6,658 bases of DNA from Bacteroidales bacterium UBA1208. Lineage in GTDB: Bacteria > Bacteroidota > Bacteroidia > Bacteroidales > P3. The translations under genes were made by a program, and so were the position numbers. Numbering within the stretch: position 1 is the first letter of the stretch; each line of letters opens with the position of its first letter. The stretch lies in assembly GCA_002309955.1 (NCBI GenBank), contig DBXQ01000066.1:1399-8056 (forward strand), written 5' to 3'. A model generated the notes under the pieces. The model saw only the letters and a program-made list of their open reading frames with translations. It did not search any database and had not been told where the DNA came from. Shown here piece after piece: positions 1 through 4,799 of the stretch.

Positions 1-584
1 AACTTCTCAATGTTCTGGACAATGCTCTTAGTGTTTGTTTCGAAGATACCCTCCTCCGTGATAAAGTCCGAAACCAGTTGGCAGAAGCGGTATCGGTTCA
101 GTGGCATCGGTTTTTTCTGCCTGTAGGGCTTGTTGTCCTGCAGCGCCTGCTCCACACCTTCGCTTGCAATATAGCTCTTGAAGGCGATTTTCCCCTTCTT
201 GCATTGGCATTGGAGCACCCCAATTTTCGCCATTTCTTCCAAAGTGTTGCGCAAAGGGAGATATTTCAACGGGCTTATTTGCAGGAATTTGCACACATCA
301 TTCCAGTCTATATCGTCGTGCTGGTTAATCTGTTCAGAGTAGAGTGCCACAAAGACTATACATTGTTTGGCCGAAAGGTGCAAGAAGTTCATCAGAATGG
401 TGAAGTCCTTGAGAAATGAGAACCAGACGTCTTCGTTGTCCTGGTTTTGGTTTGCCATCTCGTTCAGGCTGTTTTCGGAGTGTTGCAATAACTGGCTGAT
501 ATATTCTTCCCCACATTGGGAGAGGAAGTCAGAGACATTGCAGAAAGTGTTGATGATGTTGGCGGAAGGGTTCTTTTTTTTCAT
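1..584 (-). CDS. Partial protein (N-terminal 194 residues), possible AAA+ ATPase N-terminal region
   Basis: An open frame runs without a stop from an ATG at 584 to the left edge, giving 194 codons plus two bases, so the C-terminal part lies outside the window. The start is fixed by an in-frame TAA seven codons upstream, and the first codons are Met-Lys-Lys-Lys. No signal peptide or membrane segment is visible. The visible part looks helical. Residues from about 55 to 145 have a winged-helix-like pattern (LSAKQCIVFVALYSEQI, then KYLPLRNTLEEMAKIGVL), followed by a short Tyr-containing linker and EQALQDNKPY. From memory this resembles the N-terminal region of roughly 700-residue Bacteroidales AAA+ ATPases, but the Walker motifs would be off the edge and cannot be checked. 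It lies 76 bases downstream of a sigma factor gene on the same strand and could share its transcript. I am sure of the reading frame and unsure of the family. Confidence 0.75.
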   Translation of the reverse strand, partial: MKKKNPSANIINTFCNVSDFLSQCGEEYISQLLQHSENSLNEMANQNQDNEDVWFSFLKDFTILMNFLHLSAKQCIVFVALYSEQINQHDDIDWNDVCKFLQISPLKYLPLRNTLEEMAKIGVLQCQCKKGKIAFKSYIASEGVEQALQDNKPYRQKKPMPLNRYRFCQLVSDFITEEGIFETNTKSIVQNIEK

Positions 585-660
585 CTTTGTTGGACTTTTT
601 GGTTAAACAATAATAATAGATCTGTATGATGTGGTGTTTTGAAAGAGGGAATGGTGGTGC

Positions 661-1527
661 TCAGGCGGCGAGGTATTGCTGTAGGAAAACAAGGTCGCCT
701 GATTTACGCAGGTGTCTCATTGCGGTTTCATAGATCTGTCGGACACGCTCCCGGGACACATTCAGAGAGTCTCCGATTTCCTCCATTGTGTGCTCGTGAG
801 TTGTGCCAAAGCCATATCTCAGTCTCAGCACCTGGCTCTCCTTCTCGGGCAGTTTGTCGAGGATGGTGTTCAGGTCGTTGGCGAGCGATTCCCGCAACAG
901 GTTGTCATCCGTCCGCATATAGTCACTTGCCGAGATGAGGCTCTCCCAGCAGGTGTCGCTTTCGGCACTGACGGGGGCATCGAGTGACAGGCTACGGCTG
1001 TCGAACCACCAGAGCTCGGAAATTCTGGATTCCGGGATGCCGGTTTGTTCCGCCAGCTCTTCGATGCTCGGGATGCGACCCAGTTGCTGCTCCAAGGAGC
1101 TGGTGGTTTTTTTCAGTTTCTGGATCTCCGCCACCTTGTTCACGGGCAGTCGCACCATACGGGCCTGTGAGGAGATGGCATTCAGCAAGGCCTGCCGTAT
1201 CCAGTTCACCGCGTAGGAGATGAATTTGAACCCGCGGGTCTCGTCATAACGGTCCACGGCTTTCATCAGTCCGAAGTTGCCTTCTCCGATCAGGTCCATC
1301 AGGGGGATACCCAGCCCCTGGTACTGTTTGGCCACCGAAACCACAAAGCGCAGGTTGCAGTTGACCAGTCGCTCGCGGGCAAAGGGGTCGCCACTCCTGG
1401 CCCTGCGCGCCAGTTCCACCTCCTCGTCAGTGTCGAGCAGTGGGTACTGGGCGATGTCGTTCAGGTAGATGTTCAGCGTGTTGTCTTCACGGTTGGTAAA
1501 AGATTTTGTAATCTTTAAAGTTCTCAT
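661..1527 (-). CDS. RpoD-family (sigma-70) RNA polymerase sigma factor, paralogue A
   Basis: A 288-residue sigma-70 factor that would direct core RNA polymerase to promoters. The start MRTLKITKSFTNRE matches the usual beginning of Bacteroidetes RpoD and fixes the ATG. Region 1.1 is absent, as usual in that phylum. Region 1.2 covers about residues 15-45, and region 2 about 52-118 (NLRFVVSVAKQYQ, DLIGEGNFGLMKA, YDETRGFKFISYAVNWIRQ). Region 3 covers about 121-200 (RMVRLPVNKV, then LDAPVSAESD), and region 4 about 220-275 (LPEKESQVLRLRYGFG, then VSRERVRQI, the helix-turn-helix). The first of the two region-2 tryptophans that open the -10 element (E. coli W433) is Asn108 here, while Trp109 is kept. 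The C-terminus is QYLAA. The gene follows a second sigma paralogue on the same strand after 145 bases. No terminator or clear -7 box lies between them, so read-through is possible. It could be the housekeeping RpoD, but the Asn suggests an alternative factor. Confidence 0.93.
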   Translation of the reverse strand: MRTLKITKSFTNREDNTLNIYLNDIAQYPLLDTDEEVELARRARSGDPFARERLVNCNLRFVVSVAKQYQGLGIPLMDLIGEGNFGLMKAVDRYDETRGFKFISYAVNWIRQALLNAISSQARMVRLPVNKVAEIQKLKKTTSSLEQQLGRIPSIEELAEQTGIPESRISELWWFDSRSLSLDAPVSAESDTCWESLISASDYMRTDDNLLRESLANDLNTILDKLPEKESQVLRLRYGFGTTHEHTMEEIGDSLNVSRERVRQIYETAMRHLRKSGDLVFLQQYLAA

Positions 1528-1581
1528 ATATAATAGATTATGTGAATACTATGGTAGATATTTGGTGAGATTACCCCTGTT

Positions 1582-1597
1582 CGGTTCCAGAGAACCG
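1582..1597 (-). other. Perfect 6-bp hairpin between the two sigma genes
   Basis: CGGTTC (1582-1587) and GAACCG (1592-1597) are exact inverted repeats around a 4-base loop, in the 145-base spacer between the sigma genes. No U-run follows on either strand, so it is not an intrinsic terminator. It would lie about 55 bases upstream of the start of the downstream sigma gene. It could be a 5' leader stem, a processing site or a dyad operator. The rest of the spacer holds a T8 run on the minus strand near 1634-1641 and no TTTG box. Confidence 0.4.
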
Positions 1598-1672
1598 GCA
1601 GTCGCGGTGTGTATGTCCGCAGGTAATTTGTCTTAAAAAAAACTAAAAGAGTAGGAAGGAAGATCAGCCTAT

Positions 1673-2539
1673 TTAGGCAGCGAGGTATTGTCTGAGGTCG
1701 CCGGAGGTAGAAGGTTTGCCGAGGCGTTTCATAGCCTTGTTGGAGATTTGTCTTATTTTCTCGCGCGAGTAGCCCAGGAGCGCACCAATCTCCTCCGTGG
1801 TGAGTTCCTGGAGAGTGTCGATGCCGAACCGAGCCTTCAGTACCTTGAGTTCGATTTCAGGCAGGGTGTTGAGGAAGCGATGGACGTCTTTGACAAGAGA
1901 CTCGTTCATCAAGTGTTTGTCGGCTTGTTCATAGGATTCCAAGGTGAGGGTGCTCTCCTGGCAGTAGCCGTCCTCTGAAGTGGTGAACGTGTCGAGTGGC
2001 ACGCCCTGAATATCTATCAGGCGGAGGTTGGCCACCTTGTTTTCGGGCAGACCGGTGGCCTCCGCGAGTTCGGCCAGGCTTGGGGCGCGGTGCAGTTTGG
2101 CCGTGAGGCGATCGTCGGCCTCGCGCACCTTCTTGAGGTCCTTCTCCTTGTTCTGGGGCAGGTGTATGGTGCCGTGTAGATCGGAGATGGCCTGGAGGAT
2201 TTGCTTCTTAATCCAGAACACTGCATAGGTGATGAACTTGTTGCCCTTGGTTTCGTCAAAACGCTGGGCAGCAATTGTCAGGCCGATGTTCCCCTCGCTT
2301 ATCAGGTCATTCATACAGATTCCGCATCCTTGGAAATCCGAGACCGTTTTCACCACGAAGCGGAGGTTGCCGCATATCAGCTTGTTGAGGGCCTCTTCGT
2401 CGCCAAGCTTGGCTCTGCGCGCCAGTTCCTTCTCCTCGTCTTCGCTGAGCTGCGGGTAACGGTTGATATCCTTGATGTAGAGGTCCAACAGTTCATTGTC
2501 AAAATTGTAGTAGGATTGTGAATCGTTTTGTCTTTTCAT
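1673..2539 (-). CDS. RpoD-family (sigma-70) RNA polymerase sigma factor, divergent paralogue B
   Basis: A second 288-residue sigma-70 factor, aligning with the downstream paralogue along its whole length without gaps; I count 125 of 288 identical residues. It lacks the LKITKS-type N-terminus and begins MKRQNDSQSYYNF. Regions 1.2 (LSEDEEKELARRAKLGD), 2 (NLRFVV; DLISEGNIGL; FDETKGNKFITYAVFWIKK), 3 (HLPQNK) and 4 (YSREKIRQI) are present in order. It is the more divergent copy. The first melting tryptophan is Phe108. The WIRQ motif of region 2.4 is Trp-Ile-Lys-Lys (109-112), which replaces the arginine and the glutamine equivalent to E. coli R436 and Q437. Region 4 has REKIRQ instead of RERVRQ. 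It ends in QYLAA like its neighbour. The ATG at 2539 overlaps by ATGA the end of a 33-codon open frame and follows a 456-base gene-poor stretch. It is most likely an alternative group 2-like sigma factor with changed promoter preference. Confidence 0.92.
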   Translation of the reverse strand: MKRQNDSQSYYNFDNELLDLYIKDINRYPQLSEDEEKELARRAKLGDEEALNKLICGNLRFVVKTVSDFQGCGICMNDLISEGNIGLTIAAQRFDETKGNKFITYAVFWIKKQILQAISDLHGTIHLPQNKEKDLKKVREADDRLTAKLHRAPSLAELAEATGLPENKVANLRLIDIQGVPLDTFTTSEDGYCQESTLTLESYEQADKHLMNESLVKDVHRFLNTLPEIELKVLKARFGIDTLQELTTEEIGALLGYSREKIRQISNKAMKRLGKPSTSGDLRQYLAA

Positions 2540-2637
2540 CTACTTGTATGATTACGGTTTTTCAATTTGTTTTTTGGGGTCCTTGGCGGACAGCGTATCA
2601 ATCGCGGCGAGCCGCAGAGTGCCTTACGCATTGCCAT
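2536..2637 (-). CDS. Candidate 33-residue upstream ORF overlapping the sigma B start
   Basis: ATG at 2637, with a second in-frame ATG at 2631, opens a 33-codon frame whose TGA overlaps the sigma B start codon as ATGA. The peptide begins MAMRKALCGS and is rich in Arg, Lys and Pro. An upstream in-frame TGA limits extension. The overlap is the arrangement used in translational coupling, and the same kind joins the two genes at 4093-4096. No ribosome binding site is visible, which is uninformative in Bacteroidetes. An open frame this short could arise by chance. Confidence 0.25.
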   Translation of the reverse strand: MAMRKALCGSPRLIRCPPRTPKNKLKNRNHTSR

Positions 2638-2733
2638 CGGTGGTTTTGTAATGCTGGAAGATCAAAAACAACGGAACGACAAGGCGTTACAGTAGAAGAA
2701 TCTCTCTAAAAGAGCATAATGTTTGATCAGGAG

Positions 2734-2757
2734 TGCTGCAAGGTCAGCATTCCTTGC
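2734..2757 (-). promoter_or_regulatory. Two mutually exclusive hairpins in the putative sigma B leader
   Basis: GCAAGG (2738-2743) pairs perfectly with CCTTGC (2752-2757) around an 8-base loop. TGCTG (2734-2738) pairs with CAGCA (2745-2749) around a 6-base loop. The two overlap, so only one can form at a time. The pair begins eight bases after the stop of a 23-codon open frame on the minus strand. This resembles the geometry of an attenuator or translation switch, but no U-run follows. The regulatory role is inference. Confidence 0.25.
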
Positions 2758-2764
2758 GGATAGA

Positions 2765-2836
2765 TTATTTGGTTGACAATGTAGAAATGGTTATAATGTT
2801 ATGTTTAACGTTAATATAGTATGGTGTGTTGTTCAT
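2765..2836 (-). CDS. Candidate 23-residue leader peptide
   Basis: ATG at 2836 opens a 23-codon frame (starting MNNTPYYINV and ending STLSTK) that stops with TAA at 2765-2767. It is preceded by purine-rich sequence GAAGAAG directly before the ATG, and about 25 bases further up by the TATATTATA element of a possible promoter. It would therefore be the first open frame on a transcript starting near 2855. It is AT-rich and short, so a chance frame is quite possible. Confidence 0.2.
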   Translation of the reverse strand: MNNTPYYINVKHNIITISTLSTK

Positions 2837-2859
2837 CTTCTTCAAAAAAACTTCCCCTC

Positions 2860-2872
2860 TATAATATACGTC
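2860..2872 (-). repeat. Copy 1 of a shared 13-base upstream motif
   Basis: GACGTATATTATA on the minus strand, identical to the copy at 4638-4650. Both lie upstream of minus-strand genes, and both follow a TTTGC box after a short A- or T-rich run: 9 bases separate the TTTG from the motif here, 13 at the other copy. It may be a promoter element or a 5' leader element. Confidence 0.4.
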
Positions 2873-2886
2873 AAAAAATTGCAAAA
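2861..2886 (-). promoter_or_regulatory. Possible promoter of the sigma B leader
   Basis: On the minus strand a TTTTGCA box (about 2880-2886) is followed 13 bases later by TATATTAT (2868-2861). An A7T8 tract, which could act as an UP-like element, lies just upstream at 2899-2913. TTTTGCA resembles the end of a Bacteroidetes -7 box (preceded by TAC, one base longer than TAnnTTTG), so the start of transcription may be just downstream of either element. The match is imperfect. Confidence 0.3.
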
Positions 2887-2995
2887 TGTAATATTGAGAA
2901 AAAAATTTTTTTTCAGAGTATAAGTATATGCAAAAACTGTGCCAAGAAATATTATGTCAAAACGCTGTGTAACAGAGTGCTTTGTCAGAGAAACG

Positions 2996-4096
2996 TTACA
3001 TCGTAAAGCATAAGAAACCGAGCAGGAGGCTCAGCAGGAAGGAAATAGCCAAAAGAATCCAGTAGTTGTTACTGGCTCGTCCCTCTTTCAAGTAGTCGAA
3101 ATCCTTGAACTGTTTCCTGTCCCAGTACTTCAGGTTGGCGCGTAGCCAGGCGACAAAGCTTGTCAGGTTCAAGACGGGCTGTTGAATAAAGTATGACCTG
3201 ATTTTAAGTTCAAGGGTTTTGTTGTCGGACCAGCTCATAGGTTCGCACCACTCGACCCTGCTGCCATTTATACCGAGACAGATCAGGAGCTCGTTTTTGT
3301 TGAGCCCTTTCCAATAGTCTCTTTGCAATGAAGCGATAGCGATTCCGTCGGAGGCGCAGAACATCAGTATGAACACGTGGATTTGTGCTGATTCGCCGCA
3401 AAAGGCGTTCAGGCGTTGCAAGGCGGCGTTGGCTTGGGCAAGGTCGTAGGGGATGTCAACCCCCTCTTTGACCAGAATCACATCCTGGTCGTTATCTCTG
3501 TTGGCTTTGGGATAGTTGCACAGTCCCAGTTCCTTAGCCTTTTTTTTGCTGATGATTCTGCTTCGGAAGATGGAGTTGGATTGTCGGAGGGGATTGGAAT
3601 ATCGGTGGGTGATGGTGGCGGTTTCGGTGCTCATCTCGTCACCGTCCCATTCGCAGGCCTCGCCACCCCCGCCTTGCACACAGTTGGGGTGATGGGTCTG
3701 GAATGAATGAAAGGGGGTGCCCCAAAGATCGCATATTGATTCGAATTCCCATTTGGAAATGTGTTTTTGCAGGTCAATGTTGAACACTTTCACATATTCG
3801 TCGGGGTGATGGACGAAGTGCTCGACTTTGACCTTGTATTGGTTGCCGTTGCTGTCGCGACGGTATTCCTCCCTTACCACGCGCTCCACCCACGGGAAAA
3901 AGTGCATTACTTCGCGCATATAGCCGCTCAGGAACTCCTTTGCGTTGTTTTGCAGTCGCTTGTGGAGCCCGTAAAGGCCCCATTCAAACAACAGAAGGAG
4001 CAAGAAATATGCAATGGTGTGATCCGGCTTGGCTCCGCACAGAAGAGCCACCGCCGCGGCGGCCACAGGAAGGGCGAAAACCAGGAAAGACCTCAT
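2996..4096 (-). CDS. Membrane protein of unknown function, partner of the LemA-like protein
   Basis: A 366-residue protein with two hydrophobic segments at the N-terminus (about 4-21 and 27-44) and one at the C-terminus (about 345-364), leaving a soluble domain of some 300 residues between them. Its best landmark is a block at 238-300: strand-like QIHVFILMF, then YWKGLNKNELLICLGI (261-276), then VEWCEPMSWSD. From memory this pattern recurs in an unnamed family encoded beside LemA-like genes in bacteria and large phages, and it is faintly like the core of TPM domains. I give no activity. A stretch at 135-148 combines His135, His136, Cys139, four glycines and Cys148, which might bind a metal. 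The ATG at 4096 overlaps the preceding LemA-like stop as ATGA, so the two proteins are probably made together. No terminator hairpin with a U-run follows the stop. Confidence 0.88.
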   Translation of the reverse strand: MRSFLVFALPVAAAAVALLCGAKPDHTIAYFLLLLLFEWGLYGLHKRLQNNAKEFLSGYMREVMHFFPWVERVVREEYRRDSNGNQYKVKVEHFVHHPDEYVKVFNIDLQKHISKWEFESICDLWGTPFHSFQTHHPNCVQGGGGEACEWDGDEMSTETATITHRYSNPLRQSNSIFRSRIISKKKAKELGLCNYPKANRDNDQDVILVKEGVDIPYDLAQANAALQRLNAFCGESAQIHVFILMFCASDGIAIASLQRDYWKGLNKNELLICLGINGSRVEWCEPMSWSDNKTLELKIRSYFIQQPVLNLTSFVAWLRANLKYWDRKQFKDFDYLKEGRASNNYWILLAISFLLSLLLGFLCFTM

Positions 4097-4611
4097 AAGG
4101 ACAGGGTCTCGTTATCCACACGGGTGACCATCACCTCATTGGCGTAGTCAGAGGAAATAACAGTGTAGGGGATGGGCTGGCGGTTACTGATGAACCATTT
4201 CTGGGGCATAGAATTGATGAGTGTCTCGCGTTCGCGGAGAATGTCCAGCATCCGGCGTTGGGCGTTCTGGAAGTGCATCCTTTGGGCCTCAATGGCCTGC
4301 ATCAGCTCCCTGTAGAGTGAAGTGTCAAAATCAGGGTTGGCCTCCTGAATCCATTTCATTGAGGTGTTGTTGTCCTTATACCGTCCGCTGATGAGTTCAG
4401 GGTAGATTTTCTCGAACGTCTCACGGTACTTTTCCGAAACAGAGGCCTTCTCCTTGATAACCTTCCACATTGTGTCGAAAATGGAGTTGATGGCCTTGTC
4501 CTGGGCCTCGGCCTCCTTGCGCAAGGCGGTTTCGCGGTTGTTGACAGAAAAATAGTAGAGGACTAGCAGTAAAAGCACTGCTGCCACGATGATAATGATG
4601 ATGGTAATCAT
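4093..4611 (-). CDS. LemA-like membrane-anchored protein
   Basis: A 172-residue protein with a hydrophobic segment at about residues 2-21 (MITIIIIIVAAVLLLLVL), with no charge before it, followed by a long helical, probably coiled-coil region. This is the LemA plan: a membrane anchor, a helical bundle, and a C-terminal helix ending in Asn-x-x-Pro. The line EAQRMHFQNAQRRMLD followed by LINSMP matches the LemA C-terminal pattern. The middle part (KYRETFEKIYPELISGRY, then WIQEANPDFDTSLYREL) resembles, from memory, the LemA-like proteins of large phages more than ordinary bacterial LemA. It lacks the DLIPNL motif of classical LemA. The function of LemA proteins is poorly known. It overlaps by ATGA the downstream 366-residue membrane protein. 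An exact -7 box lies 53 bases upstream of its ATG, facing the gene. The ATG at 4611 begins directly before the membrane segment and suits the family. Confidence 0.88.
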   Translation of the reverse strand: MITIIIIIVAAVLLLLVLYYFSVNNRETALRKEAEAQDKAINSIFDTMWKVIKEKASVSEKYRETFEKIYPELISGRYKDNNTSMKWIQEANPDFDTSLYRELMQAIEAQRMHFQNAQRRMLDILRERETLINSMPQKWFISNRQPIPYTVISSDYANEVMVTRVDNETLSL

Positions 4612-4637
4612 AAATTGAAAAATAATCAGTTAACTAT

Positions 4638-4650
4638 TATAATATACGTC
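4638..4650 (-). repeat. Copy 2 of the shared 13-base upstream motif
   Basis: GACGTATATTATA on the minus strand, identical to 2860-2872. It lies 27 bases upstream of the LemA-like ATG and 13 bases downstream of the TATCTTTG box. If that box is the -7 element, the motif falls in the transcribed leader; otherwise it could itself be a promoter element. Confidence 0.4.
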
Positions 4651-4663
4651 TTTTTTTGTGGGG

Positions 4664-4671
4664 CAAAGATA
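4664..4671 (-). promoter_or_regulatory. -7 box for the LemA-like operon
   Basis: TATCTTTG on the minus strand matches the Bacteroidetes TAnnTTTG -7 consensus exactly and is followed by a C-rich start region. Transcription would begin about 40-50 bases before the LemA-like ATG. A clear TTTG -33 partner is not visible at the expected distance upstream, so the assignment rests on the -7 box. Confidence 0.55.
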
Positions 4672-4709
4672 AAAAATATTTGCTTGTAATTTTCCTCTGT
4701 TATTTGCTA

Positions 4710-4729
4710 AGACGGGGCACGCCCCGTCT
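4710..4729. repeat. Perfect inverted repeat, REP-like element
   Basis: Nine bases (4710-4718, AGACGGGGC) are the exact reverse complement of 4721-4729 (GCCCCGTCT), with only AC between them. It is a GC-rich island in AT-rich surroundings, between the two divergent -7 boxes. With divergent genes on both sides it cannot be a useful terminator for either. The core with trailing CTCTAC resembles dispersed palindromes I recall from other genomes. Alternatives are an operator or a cruciform-forming insulator. Confidence 0.6.
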
Positions 4730-4773
4730 CTACGCACGGATAACATTGTGTCAGTGTATATTTAAAATTTATG

Positions 4774-4781
4774 TACTTTTG
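4774..4781 (+). promoter_or_regulatory. -7 box for the acyltransferase operon
   Basis: TACTTTTG matches the TAnnTTTG consensus exactly and is followed by CAGCC, the usual context. A TTTG-type -33 element is not evident about 20 bases upstream. Only 18 bases separate the box from the ATG at 4800, so the leader would be about 10-14 bases. This box also shows that translation cannot begin at the upstream in-frame ATG at 4656. Confidence 0.7.
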
Positions 4782-4799
4782 CAGCCTCGAAAAACCGCG

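Larger units (their letters stand above)
2540..2995 (-). other. 456-base gene-poor stretch, possible long leader of sigma B
   Basis: No convincing full-size gene is present on either strand. The part from about 2760 to 2995 is very AT-rich and contains an A7T8 tract (2899-2913) and a possible minus-strand promoter (2861-2886). The part from 2540 to 2760 is richer in GC and has several short inverted repeats: 2734-2757; GCGGC/GCCGC at 2604-2615; GTCC/GGAC near 2579-2592. Two tiny minus-strand open frames lie in it. A long structured 5' leader, or a small RNA, would fit this layout. No known RNA family is recognised. Confidence 0.35.

Noticed and set aside
1675..1690. GCCTA/TAGGC dyad at the end of sigma B, as a terminator
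   Set aside because: The stem is 4-5 bp, overlaps the stop codon, and the T8 run lies about 30 bases away.
2773..2797. TTGACA and TATAAT on the plus strand, like an E. coli sigma-70 promoter
   Set aside because: The spacer is 13 bases rather than about 17, no plus-strand gene follows, and Bacteroidetes use a different consensus.
2899..2913. A7T8 tract as a bidirectional terminator
   Set aside because: There is no GC-rich stem; it is better explained as an AT-rich upstream element or intrinsically bent DNA.
2968..3000. Inverted repeat TGTAAC/GTTACA just after the 366-residue gene, as a terminator
   Set aside because: The stem is only 6 bp with a 21-base loop and no U-run follows on the minus strand.
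2821..3006. 61-codon Cys- and Lys-rich open frame on the plus strand
   Set aside because: It is made of low-complexity AT-rich sequence, runs into the end of the opposite-strand 366-residue gene, and has no promoter or homologous pattern.
4656..4799. 48-residue N-terminal extension of the acyltransferase
   Set aside because: It spans the palindrome and the -7 box and does not resemble the family; translation most likely begins at 4800.
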